The notes below the pieces were generated by a model that was not told the DNA's origin, made no database searches, and saw only the letters and a program-made list of their open reading frames with translations. A program made the position numbers and the translations under genes. Positions 39,684 to 48,942 of a stretch of 64,000 nucleotides of DNA are shown here, piece by piece; the first letter of the stretch is position 1; every line of letters starts with the position of its first letter. This DNA is from Aciduricibacillus chroicocephali (GTDB lineage Bacteria > Bacillota > Bacilli > Bacillales > Amphibacillaceae), in assembly GCF_030762805.1 (NCBI RefSeq), contig NZ_CP129113.1:1192001-1256000 (forward strand). Reading direction: 5' to 3'.

Positions 39684-40569
39684 ACTTGCACAGCAATTCA
39701 ATGGTGAAGTGATTAGTGGGGATTCGATGCAAGTTTATAAGGGTATGGATATTGGGACTGCAAAAGTGACGCCGGCCGAAATGGCTGGCATCCCTCATCA
39801 TATGATTGATATTCTTGATCCATGCGACCCCTTTACAGCTGCTGATTTTCAAGTGATGACAAAGGATCTAATTGGGGATTTGCATGATAATGGAAAATTA
39901 CCGATCATTGCAGGGGGAAGCGGACTGTACATACAATCTGTACTTTATGATTATGATTTTTCCAATGAAGTCCGCGACCCGGCTGTAACAGAACGCCTTA
40001 AGAAAGAACTTGAAGAAAAAGGTGCGGGTGAACTGCATGCACGCTTGTGTAAGGTTGATCCCTTCCAAGCAGAGAAGATTCATCCAAACAATCATCGTCG
40101 TCTTATTCGAGCATTGGAGGTTTTTGAAACAACAGGAAAACCAATGTCGGAATCCGGAATGAAGCAGATTGCTAATGGAGATACGACTCCTTATGTCATT
40201 GGCCTCGAGATGGATCGTACTTTGCTTTATGATAGAATTAATAAGCGTGTCGATAAGATGATGGATGAAGGCTTAATTGATGAAGTAGAGCGGCTCTTGA
40301 AGTCGGGGCATGAATTTTGCCGACCGATGCGTGGTATCGGTTATAAAGAATTGGTACCTTACATAAGAGGGGAAATCACACTGCCGGAAGCTGTTGAACA
40401 GCTGAAACAGAACTCAAGAAGGTTCGCCAAACGGCAGTACACCTGGTTCCGAAATAAAATGGATGTCAACTGGTTTGAAATAACACCGCAGACTGCTGAT
40501 GAAACTTTTAAGCAAATCTCTCATACAGTGGCAGGATTTCTTAAAGATGCGGAGAATAGTTCTATATAG
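39619..40569 (+). CDS. miaA: tRNA dimethylallyltransferase MiaA
   Basis: MiaA adds a dimethylallyl group to A37 of tRNAs reading codons that start with U. The 316-residue protein has VIGPTAVGKTSLSIKLAQQF, SGDSMQVYKGMDIGTAK and HHMIDILDP, and ends with the RRFAKRQYTWFRNK motif. The ATG at 39619 lies 65 bases inside the dps gene, with GAGGGAAATG just upstream, so translation is likely coupled. hfq follows. Confidence 0.96.
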   Translation: MKKPVIAVIGPTAVGKTSLSIKLAQQFNGEVISGDSMQVYKGMDIGTAKVTPAEMAGIPHHMIDILDPCDPFTAADFQVMTKDLIGDLHDNGKLPIIAGGSGLYIQSVLYDYDFSNEVRDPAVTERLKKELEEKGAGELHARLCKVDPFQAEKIHPNNHRRLIRALEVFETTGKPMSESGMKQIANGDTTPYVIGLEMDRTLLYDRINKRVDKMMDEGLIDEVERLLKSGHEFCRPMRGIGYKELVPYIRGEITLPEAVEQLKQNSRRFAKRQYTWFRNKMDVNWFEITPQTADETFKQISHTVAGFLKDAENSSI

Positions 40570-40591
40570 ATAGAAAGAGGAGGAAAAGATA

Positions 40592-40822
40592 ATGGCACAA
40601 ACGGTCAATATTCAAGATTTCTACCTGAATCAACTTCGTAAAAACCATGTACCCGTTACGGTTTTTCTGACGAACGGTTTCCAGTTGCGAGGCATCGTGA
40701 AGGCATTTGACAACTTCACAGTCCTCATCGAAACAGATGGCAAGCAGCAACTTGTCTTTAAACATGCTATTTCAACATTTGCTCCGGCGAAAAATATTGA
40801 TTTGAATCAGGAAAGCGAATAA
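40592..40822 (+). CDS. hfq: RNA chaperone Hfq
   Basis: A 76-residue Sm-like protein: [40 protein letters not shown] and [11 protein letters not shown] (the Sm2 motif YKHA-type reads FKHA). Gram-positive length without the long C-terminal tail. RBS AGAGGAGGAAAAG. miaA-hfq is a widely conserved pair. Confidence 0.96.
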   Translation: MAQTVNIQDFYLNQLRKNHVPVTVFLTNGFQLRGIVKAFDNFTVLIETDGKQQLVFKHAISTFAPAKNIDLNQESE

Positions 40823-40828
40823 TGGGGG

Positions 40829-40860
40829 AGCGGACATCCAGTTAAGGGTGTCCGCTTCGT
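40829..40860 (+). terminator. hfq terminator
   Basis: AGCGGACATCC/GGGTGTCCGCT stem (one G-U) with a six-base loop, followed by a modest T-rich stretch TCGTTGT. Confidence 0.65.
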
Positions 40861-40879
40861 TGTAGGTTCGGGCGTTTGT

Positions 40880-40908
40880 CACATATTTGCTTCACTGGGC
40901 GTATACTG
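40880..40908 (+). promoter_or_regulatory. Putative sigma-E promoter of spoVK
   Basis: CACATATT (40880-40887), 13 bases, GTATACTG (40901-40908) resembles sigma-E elements (-35 with ATATT, -10 CATACANT with a G for C). B. subtilis spoVK is expressed in the mother cell under sigma-E. This match is imperfect. Confidence 0.4.
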
Positions 40909-40929
40909 CGAACAGTTAGGGGTGATCAT

Positions 40930-41841
40930 TTGGATGCGCAAATGACCAAATATAAAAAAGGGCAAATCAATATAGTACTTCAGGAAAAACGGCAGGATCA
41001 GAAAATGCCTGAACCGGTTCCACAAAAGCCCAATCATCGCATATTCGCCCGAATCGACAGCAGATTTTCCTCCTTTGTCGGGCTTGATGAACTGAAAATG
41101 ATGGCTAAGCAAATATACGCCACTATGATTGTCAATAAAAAACGTGAAGAAATCGGTCTTAAATCATCCGGTCAAGTACTTCATATGATGTTTAAAGGGA
41201 ATCCAGGCACGGGCAAAACGACAGTTGCAAGGGAACTGGCCAAACTGCTGCATGAGATGGAACTTCTTAGTAAAGGTCATTTCATAGAAGCAGAACGTGC
41301 CGATCTAGTTGGCGAATACATTGGCCAGACTGCACAAAAAACGAGGGCGCTTATTCAGAAGGCCATCGGAGGAATCCTTTTTATAGATGAGGCGTATTCA
41401 TTAGGCCGTGGCGGCGAAAAGGATTTTGGTAAAGAGGCAATAGATACGCTTGTGAAGCATATGGAAGATCATCAGAATGACTTTGTTCTCATACTGGCCG
41501 GGTATCCTGATGAAATGGATAATTTTCTTGAATTGAATCCTGGTCTTCATTCAAGATTTCCTTTTATTCTTGAATTTCCCGATTATAATTTGGATCAACT
41601 CATGGATATCGCTAGAAGAAAGTTCGCAAAACTTGAATACGAACTGTCTAAAGAAGCAGAATGGCGCCTGCGCAGTGAGATTGAAAAAGAACGCATGTGT
41701 CGTAATTTCGCAAACGGCCGATACATCAGAAACATTGTTGAGAAGACGATTCGCTCACACGCAATGCGATTGCTTACAAGAGAACTATACTCAGCCAAAG
41801 ATCTGATTGAGATTAAGGAAATGGATCTTGACTTTGAATAG
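40930..41841 (+). CDS. spoVK: Stage V sporulation protein K (AAA ATPase)
   Basis: The 303-residue AAA+ protein is of the CbxX/CfxQ type: MMFKGNPGTGKTTVARELA (Walker A, near residue 90), EAERADLVGEYIGQTAQKT (pore region), ILFIDEAYSLGRGG (Walker B), GLHSRFPFILEFPDY (sensor/arginine finger) and FANGRYIRNIVEKTI. Required for spore maturation in B. subtilis. TTG 40930 follows TTAGGGGTG with six bases of spacing; the ATG at 40942 is 18 bases away. hflX follows. Confidence 0.93.
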   Translation: MDAQMTKYKKGQINIVLQEKRQDQKMPEPVPQKPNHRIFARIDSRFSSFVGLDELKMMAKQIYATMIVNKKREEIGLKSSGQVLHMMFKGNPGTGKTTVARELAKLLHEMELLSKGHFIEAERADLVGEYIGQTAQKTRALIQKAIGGILFIDEAYSLGRGGEKDFGKEAIDTLVKHMEDHQNDFVLILAGYPDEMDNFLELNPGLHSRFPFILEFPDYNLDQLMDIARRKFAKLEYELSKEAEWRLRSEIEKERMCRNFANGRYIRNIVEKTIRSHAMRLLTRELYSAKDLIEIKEMDLDFE

Positions 41842-41905
41842 ATGGGCGATTTTTTTACGTTAGAGGGGTATATTATAAATAATCTTGATTTAAGGAGCCG
41901 GTTTA

Positions 41906-43150
41906 ATGGAAGCAGAATTCGCAGAAAAAGTCATTATAATAGGTGTTAAACGACAAACAACAACAGAAGACCAATTCCACTCGAGCCTTGATGAACTTGT
42001 TTCATTGACCGATACGGCTGGAGGAACTGTTATCGCAAAGATTACGCAAAACAGAGAAAAAATTCATCCGGCAACATATCTCGGTGAAGGAAAAGTGGAA
42101 GAGATTGCGCAACAGGTTGAAGAGTTGGAGGCAGATCTAGTAATTTCCAATGATGAGCTTTCTCCAGGACAGTTGCGTAATCTATCTGCTGAACTTGGTG
42201 TGCGGGTTATCGACCGTAGCCAGCTAATCCTAGATATATTTGCTCAGCGTGCAAATACAAAGGAAGGTAAGCTTCAAGTTGAACTTGCCCAACTGGAATA
42301 TTTGCTTCCTCGCCTGAGAGGTAAAGGTGTGGAATTGTCTCGACTAGGTGCCGGTATTGGAACGAGAGGTCCTGGGGAAACAAAACTTGAAACGGACCAA
42401 AGACATATCCGGAACAGAATTCATGAAATTAAGCGACGATTGCAGCTTGCTGTGAAACAACGTGAGCAGTATAGGAAACGAAGAAAGACAAATGAGGCGT
42501 TTCAAATTGCTCTTGTAGGCTACACAAATGCTGGGAAATCCACAATTTTTAATAAACTAGCACATAGCGATACACTGGCCGAAAATAAACTATTTGCAAC
42601 CCTTGATCCACTTACAAGACAGATTGAGTTGCCATCTGGTTTTAAAGCTCTTCTCACAGATACTGTAGGTTTTCTTCAAAAATTGCCAACCGCTCTCATT
42701 GCTGCATTCCGTTCTACATTGGAAGAAGCGAAAGAAGCAGACCTTATCGTTCATGTCGTAGATGGCTCGCATCCGGATAAAGACACACATCAAAAGACTG
42801 TGCTTGACCTTCTTTCAGAACTTGAAGCCGATGCGATTCCGCGTCTTACAGTGTATAATAAAAAAGACTGTTTCGAGAGCGGCATTTATCCTTCCGAATC
42901 TCCTTCTCTTATGATGAGTGCTTACGAAGAAAAAGATATCGAGCTTCTCCGTGAGAAAATCGAGGGAATGCTAAAGGAAGAATGGCTTCCTTACTGTATT
43001 GAGATTGAACCGAGTGAAGGCAAGGTCATGGATCAGCTTGAACGTGAAACAATTGTCCAAAAACATGAATTTGCCGAAGAGAGCGGCCGTTTTATCTTTG
43101 AAGGTTATATGAGGAGAGGACATCCGCTCAATCGGCTGCTGAAGGAGTAA
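41906..43150 (+). CDS. hflX: Ribosome-associated GTPase HflX
   Basis: HflX splits stalled ribosomes. The 414-residue protein has the glycine-rich N-terminal HflX domain (HPATYLGEGKVEEIAQ, VIDRSQLILDIFAQRA, RLGAGIGTRGPGETKLETD) and a G domain with GYTNAGKST near residue 205, DTVGFLQKLP and YNKKD. ATG 41906 follows AAGGAGCC. The next gene, ynbB, begins immediately after the stop. Confidence 0.96.
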   Translation: MEAEFAEKVIIIGVKRQTTTEDQFHSSLDELVSLTDTAGGTVIAKITQNREKIHPATYLGEGKVEEIAQQVEELEADLVISNDELSPGQLRNLSAELGVRVIDRSQLILDIFAQRANTKEGKLQVELAQLEYLLPRLRGKGVELSRLGAGIGTRGPGETKLETDQRHIRNRIHEIKRRLQLAVKQREQYRKRRKTNEAFQIALVGYTNAGKSTIFNKLAHSDTLAENKLFATLDPLTRQIELPSGFKALLTDTVGFLQKLPTALIAAFRSTLEEAKEADLIVHVVDGSHPDKDTHQKTVLDLLSELEADAIPRLTVYNKKDCFESGIYPSESPSLMMSAYEEKDIELLREKIEGMLKEEWLPYCIEIEPSEGKVMDQLERETIVQKHEFAEESGRFIFEGYMRRGHPLNRLLKE

Positions 43151-44401
43151 TTGAAGCAAATGATGGAAGAACTTGTACAGAAGGCGGAGGCAGATTGCCA
43201 AGAGCAATTTGCAAAAGTAGACAAGATTGCTGAAAAAAATCAGGAACGTCTGCTTCAGGCTTTTCATGAAAAACGAGTAAGTGATGGACATTTTAACTCT
43301 ACAACGGGTTACGGATACGATGATACGGGTAGAGAAGTTCTTGAGGCTGTTTATGCTAAAGTATTTGGCGGTGAATCTGGCCTTGTAAGACCTCAGATTG
43401 TGTCTGGAACACATGCTATTTCTACAGCACTGTTTGGTATCTTACGTCCAGGAGAAGAGCTTCTCTACATTACTGGAACCCCTTATGATACGCTAGAAGA
43501 GGTTATTGGAATCAGAGGCGAAAACTCCGGTTCATTAATCGATTTTGGAATTTTATATAATGAAGTTGATCTAAAGGGAGATGGCTTGCCTGATTTCGAT
43601 CGAATTCGCCAGGCAATCCGCCCAGAAACGAAAGTGATTGGTATTCAGCGCTCAAAGGGATATCGGGACAGGCCTTCCTTTACAATCAAACAAATTGCTG
43701 AAATGGTTCGATTTGTTAAGGAAATCAAAGAAGATTTGATTGTTTTCGTTGATAATTGCTATGGGGAGTTCGTAGAAGATCAGGAACCATTGCATGTTGG
43801 CGCAGACCTTATCGCAGGTTCTCTTATAAAAAATCCAGGCGGCGGCCTTGTAAGAGCTGGTGGTTATATTGTCGGCAGTGAAAAGCTAGTCAATCAATGT
43901 GCAAACCGCCTGACTGCTCCAGGGCTCGGTAAAGAAGCAGGGGCTACATTCAATATGCTACAGGAAATGTTTCAAGGCTTTTTCCTCGCGCCACATGTCG
44001 TCAGCCAGGCTCTAAAGGGAGCAATCTTTACCTCCAGGCTGCTTGAATTGGCCGGTTTCGAAACTTCTCCAAAATACAATGCGGAAAGAACGGATCTGAT
44101 CCAGTCTGTCACTTTTGGCGATAGCGAGCGAATGATTTCGTTCTGTCAGGCGATACAACTGCATTCTCCAGTGAATTCTTACTTCGCTCCTGTGCCGAGT
44201 GCAATGCCGGGTTATGAAGATGAAGTAATCATGGCTGCAGGCACATTTATTCAAGGATCAAGCATTGAGCTTTCTGCAGATGGACCACTGCGACCGCCAT
44301 ATATTGCTTTTGTGCAAGGCGGATTAACATATGAGCATGTAAAAATTGCAGTGCGAAATGCGACAGAAAAACTGCTTATTCCGCAAAATGGAACATTTTA
44401 A
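43151..44401 (+). CDS. ynbB: PLP-dependent aluminium-resistance/methionine gamma-lyase-like protein YnbB
   Basis: A 416-residue pyridoxal-phosphate enzyme of the Met-gamma-lyase/aluminium-resistance family. GYGYDDTGREVLE, VSGTHAISTALFGILRPGEELLY, FVDNCYGEFVE and the PLP Lys in GSLIKNPGGGLVRAGGYI are visible. The reaction is not established. The start may be TTG 43151 or ATG 43160; AAGGAG (43142-43147) is close to the former and 12 bases from the latter. In B. subtilis glnR follows; here it is missing and glnA comes next. Confidence 0.9.
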   Translation: MKQMMEELVQKAEADCQEQFAKVDKIAEKNQERLLQAFHEKRVSDGHFNSTTGYGYDDTGREVLEAVYAKVFGGESGLVRPQIVSGTHAISTALFGILRPGEELLYITGTPYDTLEEVIGIRGENSGSLIDFGILYNEVDLKGDGLPDFDRIRQAIRPETKVIGIQRSKGYRDRPSFTIKQIAEMVRFVKEIKEDLIVFVDNCYGEFVEDQEPLHVGADLIAGSLIKNPGGGLVRAGGYIVGSEKLVNQCANRLTAPGLGKEAGATFNMLQEMFQGFFLAPHVVSQALKGAIFTSRLLELAGFETSPKYNAERTDLIQSVTFGDSERMISFCQAIQLHSPVNSYFAPVPSAMPGYEDEVIMAAGTFIQGSSIELSADGPLRPPYIAFVQGGLTYEHVKIAVRNATEKLLIPQNGTF

Positions 44402-44412
44402 TTGCCGCATCG

Positions 44413-44454
44413 TGCAAAATATTCTATACAAGAAAAGACATATTCATTTATAAT
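44413..44454 (+). promoter_or_regulatory. Putative glnA promoter region
   Basis: A TATAAT hexamer at 44449-44454 has no good -35. Upstream, at 44413-44430, lies an imperfect palindrome running from TGCAAA to TATACA that recalls a GlnR/TnrA site (TGTNA-N7-TNACA) but is one base too long. Treated as a weak candidate only. Confidence 0.3.
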
Positions 44455-44499
44455 GAATACGTTGTACGATGAGACTGAATATTGGGAGGAAAATGAAAC

Positions 44500-45837
44500 A
44501 TGAGCTCCAAGTTTTCGAAAGAAGAGATTAAAAAACAGATAGAAAAAGAGAACGTAAGATTTATTCGCCTCCAATTCACGGATATGCTTGGAACGATTAA
44601 AAACGTGGAAATTCCACTTAGCCAATTGGATAAAGCACTTGATAATAAAATGATGTTTGATGGTTCATCAATCGAAGGATTTGTTCGTATTGAAGAATCT
44701 GATATGTATCTGTATCCAGATCTAGATTCATTTGTTGTCTTCCCTTGGACTTCTGAAAAGGGTAAAGTTGCTCGATTCATCTGTGACGTTTACAATCCGG
44801 ATGGCACTCCATTCAAAGGATGCCCGCGTTACAATCTGAAAAGAAACTTGAAGAAGATGGAAGAACTTGGTTTCACGGATTTCAATATCGGTACAGAGCC
44901 AGAATTTTTCCTATTCAAGCTAGATGAAAAAGGTGAACCTTCACTTGAATTGAATGACCGTGGAGGCTATTTTGACCTAGCACCAACAGACCTTGGAGAA
45001 AACTGCCGTCGTGACATCGTATTGGAGCTAGAAGAGATGGGCTTCGAAATTGAAGCTTCTCACCACGAGGGAGCTCCAGGACAGCATGAGATTGATTTCA
45101 AATATTCAGATGCTGTTAAACACTGTGATGACATCCAGACATTCAAACTAGTTGTCAAAACAATTGCTCGCAAACATAATCTACATGCGACTTTCATGCC
45201 AAAACCACTATTCGGTGTATTTGGCTCAGGCATGCATGTTAATATGTCTTTGTTCAAAGATGGTAAAAACGTGTTCTTCGATGAAAATGGCGAGAGAGAA
45301 TTGAGCGATACTGCTTATAAATTTACAGCGGGTCTTGTGAAGCATGCTACAAATTATACAGCTGTAACAAATCCGACAGTTAACTCTTATAAGCGTCTTG
45401 TACCAGGCTACGAAGCTCCTAGCTATGTTGCTTGGTCTGCACAAAACAGAAGTCCGCTAGTACGTATTCCATCTTCACGTGGATTGAGCACACGCCTTGA
45501 GCTTCGTAGTGTAGATCCAACAGCAAACCCATACTTGGCAATGGCTGTATTGCTTTCTGCAGGACTTGACGGAATTAAAAACGATTTGACTCCACCTAAG
45601 TCAGTTGATTGCAATATCTACGATATGACTCAGGAAGAGCGCGACGAACATAATGTTAAAAGTCTTCCTGCTACATTGATGGATGCTTTGAATGAATTGA
45701 AGAAAGATGAAATCATCAAAGAAGCACTTGGTGAACATCTGTATACCAATTTCCTCGAAGCCAAGGTAATTGAGTGGGATATGTTCCGTACAACTGTACA
45801 TCCATGGGAGCGCGAGCAGTACATGAGCATGTATTAA
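44500..45837 (+). CDS. glnA: Type I glutamine synthetase
   Basis: GlnA makes glutamine from glutamate, ammonia and ATP. The 445-residue protein is the short, Gram-positive GSI-alpha form without an adenylylation insert. [58 protein letters not shown] and [20 protein letters not shown] carry the metal, ATP and substrate ligands. ATG 44500 follows TTGGGAGGAAA. The Bacillus enzyme is feedback-inhibited and then binds TnrA and GlnR; no glnR lies here. Confidence 0.98.
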   Translation: MSSKFSKEEIKKQIEKENVRFIRLQFTDMLGTIKNVEIPLSQLDKALDNKMMFDGSSIEGFVRIEESDMYLYPDLDSFVVFPWTSEKGKVARFICDVYNPDGTPFKGCPRYNLKRNLKKMEELGFTDFNIGTEPEFFLFKLDEKGEPSLELNDRGGYFDLAPTDLGENCRRDIVLELEEMGFEIEASHHEGAPGQHEIDFKYSDAVKHCDDIQTFKLVVKTIARKHNLHATFMPKPLFGVFGSGMHVNMSLFKDGKNVFFDENGERELSDTAYKFTAGLVKHATNYTAVTNPTVNSYKRLVPGYEAPSYVAWSAQNRSPLVRIPSSRGLSTRLELRSVDPTANPYLAMAVLLSAGLDGIKNDLTPPKSVDCNIYDMTQEERDEHNVKSLPATLMDALNELKKDEIIKEALGEHLYTNFLEAKVIEWDMFRTTVHPWEREQYMSMY

Positions 45838-45858
45838 GCCTTACAGGGCTGGAATTTA

Positions 45859-45909
45859 TTGGGGCGCAGTGGCCTGTTTGTTATGAAAACAGGCCCTGCC
45901 CCAATTTTT
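45859..45909 (+). terminator. glnA terminator
   Basis: TTGGGGC/GCCCCAA and an inner GGCCTGTTT/AAACAGGCC form a long interrupted stem, followed by TTTTTA. It marks the right end of the conserved core. Confidence 0.92.
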
Positions 45910-45956
45910 ATTTAGGTGCATTTTTTATGTGGTTATCTTATTTCCTTCTGTTTGCT

Positions 45957-46640
45957 TATCCCAATTTCTTTGAAATATGAAATAGACATCTGTGGTAATT
46001 TGATAGCTGTTATGTCCTAATCTCTTGTAGATATTTTTTATCTGCATCAGCTTCCAACATCAGGACAGCATGTGTGTGCCGAAGTGAATGTATTGGAAGG
46101 GGATGAATACCGGTGCGTTTTAGAATACGTGAGAAAAAGCATTAAATAAAGTAGAGGATGTCCATCTTTTCTACGTAGCCTTGATTCAGATCATGACGGT
46201 GTAAGTCATTGATCTATATTTTGTTTTGCCATAGCAATTGAAAACGTGAGTCATCGATCATGGCTTCTGTTAACGTAATCACGCGCTCAAATGAGCTAGT
46301 ATTTACAGAAACAAACATTTCATCATACTTTTTATGGTTAAAATCAGTACCTTCAATAAAGTTGACATCAGACTATTGCAAGGCCTGCTTCACCTTTACG
46401 CATGTCGGTCTCAATAAGCAACTTGAAGAAAATCTAATATTCGTATGCATATTCTTAGGCCACACCAAGGAACTTGTCTATCTGATCTGAATCAATATAC
46501 TTTATTTCCTCTTTTTTTATCTCTCCAGGCAACACTGCATCGTCACAAGGGTTCTCCTCAATGGTTCGGTTGATCTACGCTCGTTTCATAGCTGCATACA
46601 TGGGCATTATCAATTCTGGGAATTGTATTACGAGACAGAT
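45957..46640 (-). pseudogene. Tyrosine recombinase (phage integrase) relic
   Basis: Reading the minus strand in shifting frames gives a clear integrase C-terminal half: IMPMYAAMKRA, INRTIEENPCDDAVLPGEI, KKEEIKYIDSDQIDKFLGVA, FFKLLIETDMRKGEAGLA, SDVNFIEGTDF, LKRTGIHPLPIHSLRHTHAV, LMLEADADK, YKRLGHNSYQITTDVY and HISKKLG to a stop. These contain the catalytic Arg (MRKGE), HxxR (HSLRH), HN and Tyr (DVY). Several in-frame stops and at least three frameshifts interrupt it, and the N-terminal DNA-binding half is gone. It is therefore dead. Confidence 0.8.
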
Positions 46641-47256
46641 TCTTCTGCCTTTTGTCTGCTGGTACAAAGCAGGCGTGACAGCACGGAGTCCCAAATAGTC
46701 TTTAAAGAGAATGCTACGCTGAATTTCTGGGCAGCGTACTTGGCTTCTCAGTCAGAAATTGGGTCGTTTATAGGAGGTGTTTCCGTCTTTTGTATAGCGA
46801 AATGGGCTTTAGATAAGACAGTAGTTATGAACTATAGAGAGTTTGTTTATAAATTCAACAATGCTCAAGTAAAATTTAAAGATTTTATTCGTTCTAGTGA
46901 AACGTTAGTGGAGTAGCAAGATGTGGAAATTCCCCCTTTAATTAATACAGATTTTCTAGAAATAAGGAATAAACTTATCTCGTTTATAAAGAGTTAAATG
47001 AGAATTTTGATGTAGAAAAAAACAAGGACTTGTTAAGTTTATTTATATTAAATGAACAGGCCTCACCTTATTGTACAAAGACTTAAATTCACTTTTCACT
47101 TCAATGGCTATTATTAAAAATGAGTTTTATTTACTAAATAAACATTGGCTTGATAATCAGATTGAAGGGTTAAATTTGACAGGTGTCTTTTTAATTACGA
47201 TTTCTTGCGGGATATACATTTAAAAAGATTGAAGACAAAAATATAAGAATATTAAG
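46623..47256 (+). pseudogene. Decayed gene for a small membrane-anchored protein, probably phage-derived
   Basis: An open frame to 46916 (TTG start at 46623, no good binding site) encodes FWAAYLASQSEIGSFIGGV and VFCIAKWALDK, which looks like one membrane segment followed by a helix-rich charged part. After its stop, continuing in other frames gives EIPPLINTDFLEIRNKLISF, ELNENFDVEKNKDLLSLFIL, LLYKDLNSLFTSMAIIKNEF and KHWLDNQIEGLNLTG, so the gene probably once had about 200 residues. I do not recognise the family. The 46260-46490 plus-strand frame nearby is a shadow of the integrase relic. Confidence 0.45.
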
Positions 47257-47290
47257 CGAAATTGATATATGAGTTCTATCAGCACACTGG

Positions 47291-47345
47291 AGGACACTGA
47301 ATGGCGTAAGAAGCGTTGTTTGGTGTCCTTTTATATTTTTGGGGC
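47291..47345 (+). terminator. Weak inverted repeat ahead of the MocR gene
   Basis: AGGACAC (47291-47297) and GTGTCCT (47333-47339) form a seven-base inverted repeat with a long 35-base spacer, followed by TTTATATTTTT. It may end transcription of the decayed gene. Otherwise 47257-47447 holds only a possible -10 box, TATAAT at 47401. Confidence 0.3.
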
Positions 47346-47447
47346 CAATATGAGAAAGAATAATTATTGTTTACCTTTAGTTTATTTCTAAAAAAGCAAT
47401 TATAATAGCAACAAGTTAAAAATAAAATAAAGAAAAGGATTTGTGTC

Positions 47448-48833
47448 ATGCCAATTAATTCCTTTGAAAACTACCCAATGAGCTGGAAACCATCATTTAG
47501 TAAAGAAGAAAAGCCCATTTATAAAACAATCGCAACGCAATTGGAGAGTGATATTATAGAAGGTGTCTTATTGCCAGGGACTAAACTACCTCCACAACGA
47601 GAGCTGGCCGATTACTTGGATTTGAATGTAAGTACGATTTCAAAAGCATTCAAGGTTTGTGAGTTGAAAGGCTTATTAAGTGCTAGAGTGGGCAGTGGCA
47701 CATTCGTTTCTTATGATGCATTGGCGAATGCCTATTTGCTCGAGGAAACAAAACCTAAACTTATTGAAATGGGAGCGACTTTACCTGATAATGCTTCATT
47801 CGAACCGTTGATGCTTCAGTTGAAAAGCATGTTACGGGAAGAAAACTATGAGAAATGGTTTGGTTATGGACGAGCTGGAGAAAGTTTATGGCAAAAAGAA
47901 GCTGCTCTGAAGCTGATTGAAAGAGGTGGTTACCAAGCAACCGCAGACCAGATTCTCTTTGCAACTGGCGCACAGAATACCATTGCCGCCGCAATAGCTA
48001 GTCTCTGCAGCCCGGGAGATCGCTTGGGGGTGGACCAACATACATATCCAGGTTTAAAAATTGTAGCTGCAATGCTGAGTGTGCAGCTGGTACCTATAAG
48101 ATCGGTTAACAACCAGATGTGTCCTGAAGCTTTGGAAGATGCATGTAAAAATGAATATATTAAAGGCATTTATGTAATTCCAGATAATCACAATCCGACA
48201 GCATGCTCAATGTCCGAAGTTAATAGGAAAGCAATTGCCAAAGTTGCCCAAAAATATAATCTGTTTGTGCTTGAGGATGCGTCCTATCATCTGCTTGCAG
48301 AAAGTCCTCCGACAGCACTCGCAGCTTTTGCACCGGAGCAGGTTATTTACATAGCTAGCCTTTCAAAATCTATTGCGCCTGGTCTGCGTATGGCATACGT
48401 TGCAGTACCGGAGCAGTTCAAGGAACAGCTTTCGAGGGCCCTTTATAATCTAAATGTTTCTGTTTCTCCACTGCTTTCTGAGTTGGCAGCTCGTACTATT
48501 TTATCCAATGAATTCGAGCTCATTATTAAGAACCATCAGAATCAAGCTATCCATAGGAACAGACTAGTCAACCATTATTTAAGTGAATGGACCTGCCTTG
48601 GTGCCAACACCAGTATTTTCCGTTGGTTGTTTCTGCCTGGCAATTTGTCTGGAGCAGAATTTGAGAAATTAGCTGCGGACCGAGGTGTTCAAGTATATGC
48701 GGCTGAAAGGTTTGCAGTCGGAAATAGTTGCCCGGAGAGAGCTGTAAGGATTGCAGTGTGCGCAATGGATAAACTTGAAGAGCTAGAAGAAGGCTTGAGA
48801 ATTTTAAATCAATTGATGTGTGAAGTAGTTTGA
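47448..48833 (+). CDS. MocR-type regulator (GntR HTH fused to PLP aminotransferase fold)
   Basis: The 461-residue protein has an N-terminal GntR winged helix (LESDIIEGVLLPGTKLPPQR, LADYLDLNVSTISKAFKV, GLLSARVGSGTFV) and a fold-type I aminotransferase domain from about residue 110 (FGYGRAGESLW, YVIPDNHNPTA, VLEDASYH, and the PLP Lys in YIASLSKSIAPGLRMAYV near residue 308). Such proteins regulate transcription in response to PLP-linked ligands. It lies directly before an MFS transporter in the same direction, its likely target. ATG 47448, with AAAGG upstream. It is intact, unlike its phage neighbours. Confidence 0.88.
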   Translation: MPINSFENYPMSWKPSFSKEEKPIYKTIATQLESDIIEGVLLPGTKLPPQRELADYLDLNVSTISKAFKVCELKGLLSARVGSGTFVSYDALANAYLLEETKPKLIEMGATLPDNASFEPLMLQLKSMLREENYEKWFGYGRAGESLWQKEAALKLIERGGYQATADQILFATGAQNTIAAAIASLCSPGDRLGVDQHTYPGLKIVAAMLSVQLVPIRSVNNQMCPEALEDACKNEYIKGIYVIPDNHNPTACSMSEVNRKAIAKVAQKYNLFVLEDASYHLLAESPPTALAAFAPEQVIYIASLSKSIAPGLRMAYVAVPEQFKEQLSRALYNLNVSVSPLLSELAARTILSNEFELIIKNHQNQAIHRNRLVNHYLSEWTCLGANTSIFRWLFLPGNLSGAEFEKLAADRGVQVYAAERFAVGNSCPERAVRIAVCAMDKLEELEEGLRILNQLMCEVV

Positions 48834-48841
48834 TTTGTTCG

Positions 48842-48872
48842 CCATACAATTATAATATTGTATGGTTTTTTT
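48842..48872 (+). terminator. MocR gene terminator
   Basis: CCATACAAT/ATTGTATGG perfect nine-base stem with a six-base loop, followed by seven T, nine bases after the stop. Confidence 0.9.
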
Positions 48873-48942
48873 GCGTGTGTTATGATAATTCAAATTCATC
48901 AGGATATTGTTTGCGCAATTCCTAAAGGGGGAGGTTTGAATC

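Noticed and set aside
44413-44430. GlnR/TnrA operator upstream of glnA
   Set aside because: The palindrome is one base longer than TGTNA-N7-TNACA and lacks two key positions, so it is not called as a real operator.
46260-46490. 76-residue plus-strand frame
   Set aside because: It is the shadow of the minus-strand integrase relic, whose motifs read clearly on the other strand.
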